From Collinsella aerofaciens (GTDB taxonomy: Bacteria > Actinomycetota > Coriobacteriia > Coriobacteriales > Coriobacteriaceae), in contig NZ_JAQLDQ010000003.1 in NCBI RefSeq assembly GCF_028209395.1, forward strand, positions 1-64,000: DNA of 64,000 nt, given 5' to 3'. A model generated the notes under the pieces. It was given only the letters and a program-made list of their open reading frames with translations, did no database searches and was not told the DNA's origin. A program made the translations under genes and the position numbers. Of this stretch, positions 41,453-51,732 are shown piece by piece (the first letter of the stretch is position 1; each line of letters starts with the position of its first letter).

Positions 41453-41490
41453 ATTGGGGCGGTGCGGGTTTTCGCACCGCCCCAATCTTG
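41453..41490 (+). terminator. terminator after arcA copy 1
   Basis: ATTGGGGCGGTGCG pairs perfectly with CGCACCGCCCCAAT around GGTTTT; followed by CTTG. Confidence 0.8.
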
Positions 41491-41541
41491 TATGAGGAAC
41501 GTCAACACGATTGGATGACTGCTTTTGTAAGGAGCTTGGCC

Positions 41542-42666
41542 ATGGACATCAAGACGATTGGCGTTGAGGAATGGCTCAACGTTTGGGAGAAGAGCGCCAC
41601 GTGGGACATCGCCCAGTCGACGATCTCGTCGCTCACCATGGGCGAGCTGCGCGCGCTCGATGAACAGGACGGCGCCACGTTCTACGAGCGCCTGGACCGC
41701 GAGAAGATGAACTACGGCTGGATCGAGGGCTCGCCGGAGTTTAAGGCCGAGGTTGCCAAGCTGTATCGTCGGGAGGTCAATCCCGATCACATTCTGCAGA
41801 CCAATGGCTGCACGGGCGCTAACCTCAACGCCATCATGGCTGTGGTCGAGCCCGGCGACCATGTTATCGCCGAGTGGCCCACCTACGCGCCGCTCTACGA
41901 GATTCCGCGCACGCTGGGCGCCGAGGTCGAGTATTGGGAGCTTCGCGAGGAACTCGGCTGGAAGCCCGATATCGAGGAACTCAAGCGCTTGGTGCGTCCC
42001 AACACCAAGCTCATCTGCATCAACAACGCATCTAACCCCATCGGTACGGTGCTCGATGCCGATATGCTCGGCCAGATTGCCGAGATCGCCCGCTCGGTGG
42101 GCGCCTACGTGCTGTGCGACGAGGTATATCTGCCGCTCGAAAACACTGAGTCCTTTATGTCGATGGTCGACGTGTACGAGAGGGCCATTGTCACCAACTC
42201 GTTGTCGAAGACCTATTCGACACCTGCGGCCCGCGTGGGCTGGGTCCTGGCAGACGAAGAGATATCCAGCCGCATCCGCACCTATCGCGATTACACCATG
42301 ATCTGCGTCGGTGTGTTCAACGACGCCCTGGCGACCTATGTGCTTGAGCACAAGGATAAGATTCTCGAGCGCAATCGCAAGATCGTGTTTGGCAACCGCG
42401 ATATCGCGCAGGCTTGGATCGATACGCAGCATCGCGTTTCCTGGACGGCCCCGCAGGGCGTGTCCACCTCGTTTATCCAGCTGGATATTCCCGAGGATGA
42501 CGAGGAGTTCTGCAGGCGCCTGCTGTCCGAGAGGGGAGTGCTGCTGGTCCCCGGTAGCCGTTTTGAGCTTCCCTGCGGCGCACGCCTGGGCTACTGCGCG
42601 AGCGAGGACGTTCTGCGCGAGGGCCTGAGGCTTTTGGGCGAGGCACTGGCGGAGTTCGATCGCTAG
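41542..42666 (+). CDS. PLP-dependent class I/II aminotransferase between the arcA copies
   Basis: About 374 residues with fold type I features: TNGCTGANLNAI, INNASNPIGTVLD, CDEVYLPLE and the PLP lysine in SLSKTYSTPAARVGW. AAGGAG lies 7 bases before ATG 41542. The sequence is broadly like aspartate aminotransferase superfamily members, including capreomycidine-synthase-type enzymes that act on arginine derivatives. Its place between two arginine deiminase genes suggests an arginine-, citrulline- or ornithine-related substrate, which is inference. Own terminator downstream. Confidence 0.85.
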   Translation: MDIKTIGVEEWLNVWEKSATWDIAQSTISSLTMGELRALDEQDGATFYERLDREKMNYGWIEGSPEFKAEVAKLYRREVNPDHILQTNGCTGANLNAIMAVVEPGDHVIAEWPTYAPLYEIPRTLGAEVEYWELREELGWKPDIEELKRLVRPNTKLICINNASNPIGTVLDADMLGQIAEIARSVGAYVLCDEVYLPLENTESFMSMVDVYERAIVTNSLSKTYSTPAARVGWVLADEEISSRIRTYRDYTMICVGVFNDALATYVLEHKDKILERNRKIVFGNRDIAQAWIDTQHRVSWTAPQGVSTSFIQLDIPEDDEEFCRRLLSERGVLLVPGSRFELPCGARLGYCASEDVLREGLRLLGEALAEFDR

Positions 42667-42715
42667 GATTCCGATGGTCTTCGGGGGCCTTATCCAAATT
42701 AGCCGAAGATAATCG

Positions 42716-42755
42716 AAAACGGACCCGTTTCCCTAGGGGAAGCGGGTCCGTTTTT
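42716..42755 (+). terminator. terminator after the aminotransferase gene
   Basis: AAAACGGACCCG pairs with CGGGTCCGTTTT (inner CCC/GGG also pairs) and is followed by further T. Confidence 0.88.
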
Positions 42756-43239
42756 CTATACCGAGAAGTCAAGTTGTTACAAACGGGGCCGTAAAGCGAG
42801 GCGGTATCCGCTGGGCCTTATACTGAGTTTCCGGTGAACGGTATCAAGCGTCTGGTAAACGGTAATTTATTTATCAGAAATGAATAGGACAAACTTTTTT
42901 CTGAATAAAAATGAAAATGGTTGAGACGCGGTGTGAACCGCTAATTCTATTCATAGCTTTATTGGAAATATGCAATTTGAGGATGGTTTAACAAAGTTTA
43001 GTTCCATTTGATTTTAGGATTAAAACGCGTTTAAGCACGTAAATACGCTTTATTAAGATGAAGTGTGCCATGCGTGAAGTATATGTGTATGCCGTTCACC
43101 CCCTATAAAAAACCGTTCGGGGGCAAGGTGGAAGTATGAGCTGATTTTGGATATAAATATGTCGTCAGCAATAACGCCTCACACGGAGGGGCGCTAACGA
43201 ATCGGCCCTGACAAGGGCCCGAAAGAAAGGTAGGAGGCC
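42756..43239 (+). promoter_or_regulatory. AT-rich regulatory region of arcA copy 2
   Basis: No gene is seen. It holds TGAATAAAAATGA (42902 on), TATGCAATT (42969 on), CCGTTCGGGGGCAAGGTGG (43114 on) and TTTGGATATAAA (43147 on), in the same order and nearly the same distances as before copy 1. The last 25 bases before the ATG, with AGGAGG, are identical to copy 1. TGAATA-type repeats suggest ArgR/AhrC control. Confidence 0.55.
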
Positions 43240-44481
43240 ATGACGAAAGGTCTGCACGTGCCTTCCGAGATCGGCAAGCTCAGGAAGGTCTGCCTGCACC
43301 GTCCCGGCGACGAGCTCCTCAACCTGCCGCCCGACGAGCTCGAGCGACTCCTGTTCGACGACGTCCCGTTCCTGGAGGTCGCGCAGCAGGAGCACGACAC
43401 CTTCGCCCAGATCCTGAGGGACCAGGGCGTGGAGGTCCTCTATCTCGAGAACCTCGTCGCCGAGGTGTTCGACCAGGTCCCCGGCGCCCGCGCCGAGTTC
43501 ACCGACCAGTACATCGCCGAGGCCGGCATCCGCGGCCAGCACATGCCGCAGATCGTCCGCGAGAAGCTGGACTCCATCGAGGACAACCTCGAGTTCGTCA
43601 AGAAGACCATGGCCGGCATGACCAAGTCCGAGATCGACATGCCCCTCACGGCGTCCACGACCCTCGACTCCCTGGTCAACTCCGAGTCCGAGTCCGACCT
43701 GATCATCGACCCGATGCCCAACCTCTACTTCACCCGCGACCCGTTCGCGGTCATCGGCGAGGGCGTCAACCTCAACCGCATGTACTCGGTCACCCGCAAC
43801 CGCGAGACCCTGTACGGCAAGTACATCTTCAAGTACCACCCCGACTACAAGGACGTCTCGCTGTACTTCCGCCGCGACTGCCAGTTCCACACCGAGGGCG
43901 GCGACGTGCTGAACATCAACGAGAAGACCCTCGCCGTCGGCATCTCCCAGCGCACCCAGGCCGCCGCGATCGACGTCATGGCCCAGAACATCTTCTGGAA
44001 CTCCGACTCCAAGGTCGAGCGCATCCTGGCCTTCGACATCCCGGTCTCGCGCGCCTTCATGCACCTCGACACGGTCTTCACCCAGATCGACGTCGATAAG
44101 TTCACGATCCACCCCGCCATCATGGGCACCCTGCGCGTCTACGAGCTGACCGCCGGCAAGAACCCGGGCGACGTGAACATCCGCCTGATCGAGGACACCC
44201 TCGAGCACGTCCTGGAGGACGCCACCGGCGTCGACCAGGTCAAGCTGATCCCCTGCGGCGGCGGCGACCCGATCGCGGCCTCCCGCGAGCAGTGGAACGA
44301 CGGCTCCAACACCCTGTGCGTCGAGCCCGGCAAGATCTGCGTCTACGCCCGCAACACCGTCACCAACGACGTGCTGTACAAGGAGGGCCTGGACCTTCTC
44401 GTCGTGCCCTCCGCCGAGCTCTCCCGCGGCCGCGGCGGCCCGCGCTGCATGAGCATGCCCTTCTGGCGCGAGGACCTCTAA
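43240..44481 (+). CDS. arcA: arginine deiminase, copy 2
   Basis: The 413-residue enzyme is identical to copy 1 except Asn250 (AAC). Identity extends to synonymous positions through the whole 1,242 bp and stops at once after the stop codon, while upstream DNA has diverged. This points to gene conversion between the copies. It is followed by arcB and a YfcC carrier, so this copy belongs to the complete arginine-fermentation unit. Confidence 0.95.
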   Translation: MTKGLHVPSEIGKLRKVCLHRPGDELLNLPPDELERLLFDDVPFLEVAQQEHDTFAQILRDQGVEVLYLENLVAEVFDQVPGARAEFTDQYIAEAGIRGQHMPQIVREKLDSIEDNLEFVKKTMAGMTKSEIDMPLTASTTLDSLVNSESESDLIIDPMPNLYFTRDPFAVIGEGVNLNRMYSVTRNRETLYGKYIFKYHPDYKDVSLYFRRDCQFHTEGGDVLNINEKTLAVGISQRTQAAAIDVMAQNIFWNSDSKVERILAFDIPVSRAFMHLDTVFTQIDVDKFTIHPAIMGTLRVYELTAGKNPGDVNIRLIEDTLEHVLEDATGVDQVKLIPCGGGDPIAASREQWNDGSNTLCVEPGKICVYARNTVTNDVLYKEGLDLLVVPSAELSRGRGGPRCMSMPFWREDL

Positions 44482-44493
44482 GTCTTTAACGTT

Positions 44494-44541
44494 CCGGTGC
44501 GGTCCCCCTACAACCGCACCGGCTTCGCCCGTTAAACGGGC
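44494..44541 (+). promoter_or_regulatory. two hairpins between arcA copy 2 and arcB
   Basis: CCGGTGCGGT pairs with ACCGCACCGG, then GCCCGTT-A-AACGGGC forms a second hairpin. No T run follows, so they may stabilise or process the arcA message or weakly terminate before arcB. Confidence 0.5.
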
Positions 44542-44586
44542 AACACTAATACTTACGTAATTCATTTCTTCGAAAGGAATCGAACC

Positions 44587-45582
44587 ATGGGTGTTAACCT
44601 CTCCGGCCGTAGCTTCCTCAAGCTTCTCGATCTCACCACCGAGGAGATCGAGTACCTGCTCAAGCTCTCCAAGAACTTCAAGGATATGAAGCGCGCTGGC
44701 GTTCCGCACCGCTATCTCGAGGGCAAGAACATCGTTCTGCTCTTCCAGAAGACCTCTACTCGTACCCGCTGCGCCTTCGAGGTCGGTGGCATGGATCTGG
44801 GCATGGGCGTCACCTACCTCGATCCGGGTTCGTCGCAGATGGGCAAGAAGGAGTCCATCGAGGACACTGCCCGCGTTCTCGGCCGCATGTATGACGGCAT
44901 CGAGTTCCGTGGCTTTGCCCAGGACGACGTCGAGGAGCTCGCTGCTAAGTCCGGCGTGCCCGTGTGGAACGGCCTGACCACCGAGTGGCACCCCACCCAG
45001 ATGCTCGCCGACATCCTGACCGTCCAGGAGAACTTCAACTACGACATCAAGGGCAAGACCCTCGTCTTCATGGGCGACTGCAAGAACAATGTCGCTCGCT
45101 CCCTCATGGTCGTCTGCTCCAAGCTCGGCATGAACTTCGTGGCCTGCGGCCCCGAGGAGTGCATGCCCGCCGACGACGTCATCGAGGCCTGCAAGCCCAT
45201 CGCCGAGGCCAACGGTTGCACCATCAAGCTGACCACCGACGTCAAGGACGGCGTCACCGGTGCCGACGTTATCTACACCGACGTGTGGGTCTCCATGGGC
45301 GAGCCCGACGAGGTCTGGGCCGAGCGCATCGCTCAGCTCACCCCGTATCGTGTCACCTCCGAGGTCATGGCTATGGCCAACCCGGGTGCCATCTTCCTGC
45401 ACTGCCTGCCCAGCTTCCACGACACCAACACCACCATTGGCGCCGAGAAGTGCGAGCAGTTCGGCATCACCGAGCAGGAGGTCACCGACGAGGTCTTCGA
45501 GAGCCCCGCTTCCAAGGTCTTCGACGAGGCCGAGAACCGCATGCACACCATCAAGGCTGTCATGTACGCCACGCTCAAGTAA
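44587..45582 (+). CDS. arcB: ornithine carbamoyltransferase (catabolic)
   Basis: The 331-residue protein has the carbamoyl-phosphate motif STRTRCAFE, the QKTST segment, and HCLPSFHD with the ornithine-site HCLP. Behind arcA it should run phosphorolysis of citrulline to ornithine and carbamoyl phosphate. The anabolic ArgF is homologous and cannot be excluded from sequence alone. AAAGGAA ribosome site. Codon bias is as strong as in arcA. Confidence 0.93.
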   Translation: MGVNLSGRSFLKLLDLTTEEIEYLLKLSKNFKDMKRAGVPHRYLEGKNIVLLFQKTSTRTRCAFEVGGMDLGMGVTYLDPGSSQMGKKESIEDTARVLGRMYDGIEFRGFAQDDVEELAAKSGVPVWNGLTTEWHPTQMLADILTVQENFNYDIKGKTLVFMGDCKNNVARSLMVVCSKLGMNFVACGPEECMPADDVIEACKPIAEANGCTIKLTTDVKDGVTGADVIYTDVWVSMGEPDEVWAERIAQLTPYRVTSEVMAMANPGAIFLHCLPSFHDTNTTIGAEKCEQFGITEQEVTDEVFESPASKVFDEAENRMHTIKAVMYATLK

Positions 45583-45598
45583 GAGCATCTAGCATCTC

Positions 45599-45635
45599 GC
45601 TCGGGGTGTATTGCTGCACACCCCGAGCAGTTTTA
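45599..45635 (+). terminator. terminator after arcB
   Basis: GCTCGGGGTGT pairs with ACACCCCGAGC around ATTGCTGC, followed by AGTTTTATC. Confidence 0.85.
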
Positions 45636-45729
45636 TCTGGTAATAATCTCGCATCAAGCGGCAGGCACGGCACGGAAGAGCCGCTTCTGGCGAGATCAGT
45701 AAATGATTTATGAAGGGGGGATGAGAACT

Positions 45730-47208
45730 ATGACTGAGACCGCTAAGAAAAAGCGCGGTATGCCTTCATCGTTCACCATTCTTCTTGCTCTGCTGGCAAT
45801 TGTCGCAGTGATTACCGTTATCGTCTCCGGCACGTCCGGCGGCGCGGTTACTGCCGCCCGTCTGAGCGATTTCTGCACCGCCCCGATTAAGGGCTTCGCT
45901 GACGCTCTGCCCGTCTGCCTCTTCGTTATGATCCTGGGCGGCTTCCTCGGTATGATGACCGAGACCGGCGCCCTGGACAACGGCATCGCCGTTCTGGTGC
46001 AGAAGCTTAAGGGCAACGAGATTATGCTCATTCCCGTGCTGATGCTCATCTTCTCCCTCGGTGGTACCACTTATGGTATGTGCGAGGAGACCGTTCCCTT
46101 CTACGCCCTGCTCGCCGCTACCATGATGGCCGCTGGCTTCGACCCCATGGTCGGTGCCGCTACCGTCCTGCTCGGCGCTGGCTGCGGCTGCCTGGGCTCC
46201 ACGGTTAACCCGTTCGCCGTCGGCGCTGCCGTCGACGCTCTGACCGGCGTTGGCATTGAGGTCAACCAGTCCATCATCATCGGCCTCGGTGCCGTCCTGT
46301 GGATTGTCACTACCGCTATGTCCATCTTCTTCGTGATGAGCTACGCCAAGAAGGTCAAGGCTGACAAGGGTTCCACCATCCTGTCGATGCAGGAGCTCAA
46401 GGACGCCGAAGAGGCTCACGGCAAGGCTGCTTCCGAGGTCCACAAGGAGGTCAAGCTCACCGGTCGTCAGAAGGGTGTTCTGATTGCCTTCGCCTTCACC
46501 TTCGTCGTCATGATCGTCGGCTTCATTCCGCTGGCCGACCTCAACGAGGGCGTCGCTAACTTCTTCGACGCTGGCGCTGTCTACGACGCCGACGGTAACG
46601 CCGTCGTCCAGGGCTGGTCTGCCCTGATCACCGGCCTGCCCATTGGCCAGTGGTACTTCGACGAGGCTTCCACCTGGTTCTTCCTTATGGCCGTCCTGAT
46701 CGGTATCATCGGTGGCCTGTCCGAGAAGCAGATCGTTAACACCTTTATCACCGGCGCTGCCGACATGATGTCCGTTGTTCTCGTCATCGCCCTCGCCCGT
46801 GGTATCTCCGTCCTCATGGCTAACACCGGCCTCGACGTCTTCGTCCTCGACGCTGCCGCCAATGCTCTGGCTGGCCTGTCCGGCGTGATCTTCGCTCCCA
46901 TGAGCTTCCTGGTCTACTTCGGCCTGTCCTTCCTGATCCCCTCGACCTCCGGTATGGCCACCGTCTCCATGCCCATCATGGGACCGTTGGCTGTTAAGCT
47001 CGGCTTCTCGCCTGAGGTCATGGTCATGATCTTCTCCGCCGCCATCGGTGTCGTGAACCTGTTCACCCCGACCTCCGGCGCCATCATGGGCGGTCTCGCC
47101 CTGGCCAAGATCGAGTGGACGACCTGGCTCAAGTTTGCCCTTAAGCTCATCGTCGCGCTCTCTGTCGTCTGCGCCATCATCCTGACCGTCGCCTGCGTGT
47201 TGATCTAA
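45730..47208 (+). CDS. YfcC family carrier, probable arginine/ornithine transporter
   Basis: About 492 residues with 11-13 membrane segments and the YfcC/DcuC-type repeats GGTTYGMCEETVPFYALL and LIPSTSGMATVSMPIMGPLA, which form the two substrate-site hairpins. YfcC proteins near arc genes act as arginine/ornithine or citrulline carriers, and the place after arcB fits. Start 45730 has a G-rich ribosome site 9 bases upstream; ATG 45721 abuts it and is unlikely. Carbamate kinase (arcC) does not follow. Confidence 0.85.
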   Translation: MTETAKKKRGMPSSFTILLALLAIVAVITVIVSGTSGGAVTAARLSDFCTAPIKGFADALPVCLFVMILGGFLGMMTETGALDNGIAVLVQKLKGNEIMLIPVLMLIFSLGGTTYGMCEETVPFYALLAATMMAAGFDPMVGAATVLLGAGCGCLGSTVNPFAVGAAVDALTGVGIEVNQSIIIGLGAVLWIVTTAMSIFFVMSYAKKVKADKGSTILSMQELKDAEEAHGKAASEVHKEVKLTGRQKGVLIAFAFTFVVMIVGFIPLADLNEGVANFFDAGAVYDADGNAVVQGWSALITGLPIGQWYFDEASTWFFLMAVLIGIIGGLSEKQIVNTFITGAADMMSVVLVIALARGISVLMANTGLDVFVLDAAANALAGLSGVIFAPMSFLVYFGLSFLIPSTSGMATVSMPIMGPLAVKLGFSPEVMVMIFSAAIGVVNLFTPTSGAIMGGLALAKIEWTTWLKFALKLIVALSVVCAIILTVACVLI

Positions 47209-47220
47209 GTACCCAACGGG

Positions 47221-47284
47221 TACCCCACGGAAACCTTGACGATCCTGTAGAGGATCACCTGGTCATCGTCTGTCCGGTGGGGTA
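47221..47284 (+). other. compound stem-loop just after the YfcC carrier gene
   Basis: TACCCCAC pairs with GTGGGGTA at the ends; inside, GACGAT pairs with ATCGTC and encloses GATCC-TGTAGA-GGATC. It starts 12 bases after the stop codon. It may protect or process the 3' end; it is not a member of the A/B/C family. Confidence 0.5.
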
Positions 47285-47309
47285 AACCCACCGGTAGACT
47301 CCTACCTTT

Positions 47310-47344
47310 AGCCCCCTTCCGTTCCGTGCGCGGGAGGGGGCGCT
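47310..47344 (+). terminator. probable terminator of the arginine carrier gene
   Basis: AGCCCCCT-TCC pairs with GGA-GGGGGCGCT, followed by CTTGTG rather than a long T run. Confidence 0.5.
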
Positions 47345-47349
47345 CTTGT

Positions 47350-47517
47350 GTTCCGGCGTTTTACCAAACGCCGGAACCACTCGACGCTGCAAGCCCGCCA
47401 GAGCGGCAATCTGACGTTCAATCGTCGGGCATGGCCAAAAGGCCTATGCCCTCCTCTTTCACGTCACCTTGCTCGCTCTGGTGGGCTTTCGCTGACTTAT
47501 GCTCAACCTGCGGCGCT
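47350..47517 (+). repeat. structured intergenic repeat element, copy B
   Basis: The layout is the same as copy A: 12-bp hairpin with TACC loop (47350-47377), outer stem 47391-47405 with 47474-47488, GCAA-TC-TGACG (47406-47416) with CGTCA-CC-TTGC (47462-47472). The loops are TTCAATCGTC and TCCTCTTTCA, with bulged hairpin 47427-47451. Loop bases match copy A; stems differ in paired fashion. It lies 3' of the arginine carrier gene on the same strand. No credible gene lies in 47209-47813, which holds this element, two more hairpins and a second CTTGCTCGCTCTGGTG at 47541. Confidence 0.8.
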
Positions 47518-47596
47518 GCCATTGTTGGCGCAGGGGGCGGCTTGCTCGCTCTGGTGTCTGTTCGCTGTTCGTTCTCTGCCCGCGACGTTTCTGCTG

Positions 47597-47629
47597 TTGG
47601 TGCAAAGGGGTCAGGTTACTTTGCGCCAA
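47597..47629 (+). repeat. REP-like hairpin, copy 2
   Basis: TTGGTGCAAAG and CTTTGCGCCAA (one G-T pair) enclose GGGTCAGGTTA, almost the loop of the hairpin at 15199-15224 (GGGACAGGTTTA). The stem sequence is unrelated to that copy. Confidence 0.55.
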
Positions 47630-47635
47630 AAGGGG

Positions 47636-47704
47636 AAGTTGCGGTGGAATAGTTCCCGTTTGGCCGTCTTGAGGGGTTAAACAGGAGCTATTTCACCGCA
47701 ACTT
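47636..47704. repeat. 26-bp inverted repeat before the DUF1846 gene
   Basis: Arms 47636-47661 and 47679-47704 pair over 26 positions with three differences, two of which are G-U pairs on the plus strand. The loop is 17 bases. A TATAAT at 47766-47771 further on may be the -10 box of the next gene. Confidence 0.75.
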
Positions 47705-47813
47705 ATCGATGGCGTGTTTGGTTGGTGCCTGTTGATGGCCTGGGCATCGGGGAGGGCAGGCTCCGTTATAATCGCGTAGGAACTTAATTTACGAAACGGG
47801 ACGGGAGCCATAC

Positions 47814-49295
47814 ATGCGCCAGGGTTTCGACAACGCGAAATATATCGAGCTGCAGGCCGCTCATATTAAGGAGCGCATCTCGCAGTTTGGCGGCAAGCTG
47901 TATTTGGAGTTTGGCGGCAAGCTGTTTGACGACTATCACGCGAGCCGCGTGCTGCCGGGTTTTGAGCCGGACAGCAAGTTTCGCATGCTCAAGAGCATAG
48001 CCGACGACGTCGAGGTCATCATCGCCATTAACGCGAACCACATCGAGAAGAACAAGGCTCGCGGTGACCTGGGCATTACCTATGACGAGGACGTTTTGCG
48101 CCTGGTCGACCTGTTCCGCGGCAACGGCTTTGCCGTCGCGGCTGTGGTCATCACCCAGTACGCCGGCCAGCCCGCTGCCGATGTGTTCCGCAACCGCCTG
48201 AACGCGCTCGGTATTCCCGCCAAGCTGCACTATCCCATCGAGGGGTATCCGCACGATGTCGATCTGATCGTGTCCGACGATGGCTATGGCAAGAACGAGT
48301 TTGTCGAGACCACCCGACCGCTCGTTGTGGTCACTGCCCCCGGTCCTGGCTCGGGCAAGCTTGCCACCTGCCTGTCTCAGCTCTATCACGAGCACAAGCA
48401 TGGCACGGCCGCCGGCTATGCCAAGTTCGAGACCTTCCCGGTCTGGAATCTTCCTCTGACGCATCCGGTCAATATTGCCTACGAGGCCGCCACGGCTGAC
48501 CTCGATGACGCCAATATCATCGACTCCTTCCACCTGGAGGCCTACAACAAGACCACGGTCAACTACAACCGCGACGTCGAGGCCTTCCCGGTAGTCCGTG
48601 CCCTGATGGAAAAGATCCTGGGCAAGAGCCCCTACCAGAGCCCTACGGACATGGGCGTCAATATGGTCGGCTTTGCCATCACCGATGACGATGCCTGCCG
48701 CGACGCTTCCAAGATGGAGATCGTTCGCCGCTACTTTACCGCGGTCGAAAATGTGCGCCGTACCGGCGTGGGCGATGAGCAAGTCGACCGTCTCAAGATT
48801 ATTATGAAGAAAGCCGGCATCGATAAGAACTACTCACCGGCGCGCTCGGCGGCCCTCACCAGGGAGCAGCTGACGGGTGGTCCCGTGGGTGCCATGGTCA
48901 TGCCCGATGGCTCCGTGGTGACCGGTAAGACCTCCACGCGCCTGGGCGCCGCAAGTTCGCTCATTATGAACGCCCTCAAGCATGTCTCGGGCGTCGACCT
49001 TGAGCTCGAGGTCATTAGCGATGAGGCGATCGAGCCCATCAGCAAGCTCAAGACGCATTTCCTGGGCAGCAAAAACCCGCGCCTCCACACCGACGAGACG
49101 CTTATGGCGCTGTCGATCACCTCGGCCACGAGTGAGACGGCCGCTCGCGTCCTTTCGGGCCTGGAGCAGCTGCGCGGTTGCGATGCCTTCTTTAGCGTGA
49201 TTATCTCGCCGACGGACGAGACGGTACTGCGCAAGTTGGGCATCAACGTGTGCTGCGAGCCCAAGTTTGAGCGCCGCGGTTTCTTCCATCGCTAA
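47814..49295 (+). CDS. DUF1846 domain protein
   Basis: The 493-residue protein matches the DUF1846 family along its full length: GFDNAKYIELQAAHI at the start, YLEFGGKLFDDYHASRVLPGF, APGPGSGKLATCLSQ with a P-loop-like element, and FHLEAYN. Members are conserved in Firmicutes and Actinobacteria with structures known but no established reaction; an aminotransferase-like or nucleotide-binding role has been proposed. It stands alone between a repeat-rich region and a terminator. Confidence 0.9.
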   Translation: MRQGFDNAKYIELQAAHIKERISQFGGKLYLEFGGKLFDDYHASRVLPGFEPDSKFRMLKSIADDVEVIIAINANHIEKNKARGDLGITYDEDVLRLVDLFRGNGFAVAAVVITQYAGQPAADVFRNRLNALGIPAKLHYPIEGYPHDVDLIVSDDGYGKNEFVETTRPLVVVTAPGPGSGKLATCLSQLYHEHKHGTAAGYAKFETFPVWNLPLTHPVNIAYEAATADLDDANIIDSFHLEAYNKTTVNYNRDVEAFPVVRALMEKILGKSPYQSPTDMGVNMVGFAITDDDACRDASKMEIVRRYFTAVENVRRTGVGDEQVDRLKIIMKKAGIDKNYSPARSAALTREQLTGGPVGAMVMPDGSVVTGKTSTRLGAASSLIMNALKHVSGVDLELEVISDEAIEPISKLKTHFLGSKNPRLHTDETLMALSITSATSETAARVLSGLEQLRGCDAFFSVIISPTDETVLRKLGINVCCEPKFERRGFFHR

Positions 49296-49329
49296 GTTTG
49301 AAGCACCGCGGTAATTGCATTGCATTTTG

Positions 49330-49363
49330 GCCGTATCGGGTTAGCGCCCGGTACGGCTTTTTG
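49330..49363 (+). terminator. terminator after the DUF1846 gene
   Basis: GCCGTATCGGG pairs with CCCGGTACGGC around TTAGCG, followed by TTTTTG. Confidence 0.88.
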
Positions 49364-49551
49364 ATCAATAAAGCGTCTATTTCGGCGAAAAATAGCTGTT
49401 TACCTGCCTAGAAACAATTTGAGCGGTATACAATAACCGTAACTGTTTCATCCTTAGCGGGATGCCGCATGATGGATATTACCTGCCATCGTGAGGTGTG
49501 TCGGTCGCGCACGGCGCGTTAGATGCTCGTGCTCGGTTTGAGGAGGCTGCT

Positions 49552-49890
49552 ATGGCGGGCAAGGGTCGTGCGAGTGTCAACGATATGAAGCGTGTCGAGG
49601 TGCTGGTGTTGATGGAGATCGACCAGCAAACCGAAGACAATGGCGGGCCGTATGGTTTCTCGCGCAAAACGCTTGCCGAGCGCGTGGGGGTTTCGCCGTA
49701 TCGTGCCCGCGCCGCAATCGATCGCTTGGATTCCGAAGGTATGATTGATGTCGTCTCGCGTTATAGCGACGACGGCGGTCAGCTTGCAAATGGCATTTGC
49801 CTCACCGAACGTGGTGAGTGGTATCTTGAGGGCGTCCGTACCGGCATGCTCGTTCAAGAAATGCTTGAGGACGAGGTTGCTGATCGATAG
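49552..49890 (+). CDS. small winged-helix DNA-binding protein
   Basis: The 112-residue protein has a winged-helix pattern: KRVEVLVLMEIDQQ, FSRKTLAERVGVSPYRARAAIDRLDSEGMIDVVSRY, then LTERGEWYLEG, as in MarR-like or phage-type regulators. No ligand domain is present. GAGGAGG lies upstream of ATG 49552; 18 in-frame codons before it are open but lack a ribosome site. It has its own terminator. The target is unknown. Confidence 0.75.
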   Translation: MAGKGRASVNDMKRVEVLVLMEIDQQTEDNGGPYGFSRKTLAERVGVSPYRARAAIDRLDSEGMIDVVSRYSDDGGQLANGICLTERGEWYLEGVRTGMLVQEMLEDEVADR

Positions 49891-49914
49891 CAGCATGTAA
49901 CCCTTGCCATAGCG

Positions 49915-49944
49915 ACGCCGCCTGGGAAACCGGGCGGCGTTTTG
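49915..49944 (+). terminator. terminator after the winged-helix gene
   Basis: ACGCCGCC pairs with GGGCGGCGT (loop TGGGAAACC), followed by TTTG. Confidence 0.85.
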
Positions 49945-50062
49945 TTTCAAGATCGAGAAATGCAATCGCACGCGAGAAAAATTGCGGACGGTCCGCGGCG
50001 CGAGTATTACAATGAAGACCCGTAAGATGTGGATAAACAACTTCTACGGGAAGCGCAGGTAA

Positions 50063-51730
<1,668 letters not shown>

Positions 51731-51732
51731 GG

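Noticed and set aside
43165..45588. An 807-codon open frame antisense to arcA copy 2 and arcB (and a similar one of 497 codons opposite arcA copy 1)
   Set aside because: It follows from extreme C/G third-position bias in the highly expressed sense genes, has low-complexity Gly/Val/Asp/Leu composition and spans two unrelated genes.
47326..47680. Two overlapping frames of about 110 codons over structured element B
   Set aside because: They run through stems and loops, do not match frames over copy A, and the differences between copies preserve pairing rather than protein sequence.
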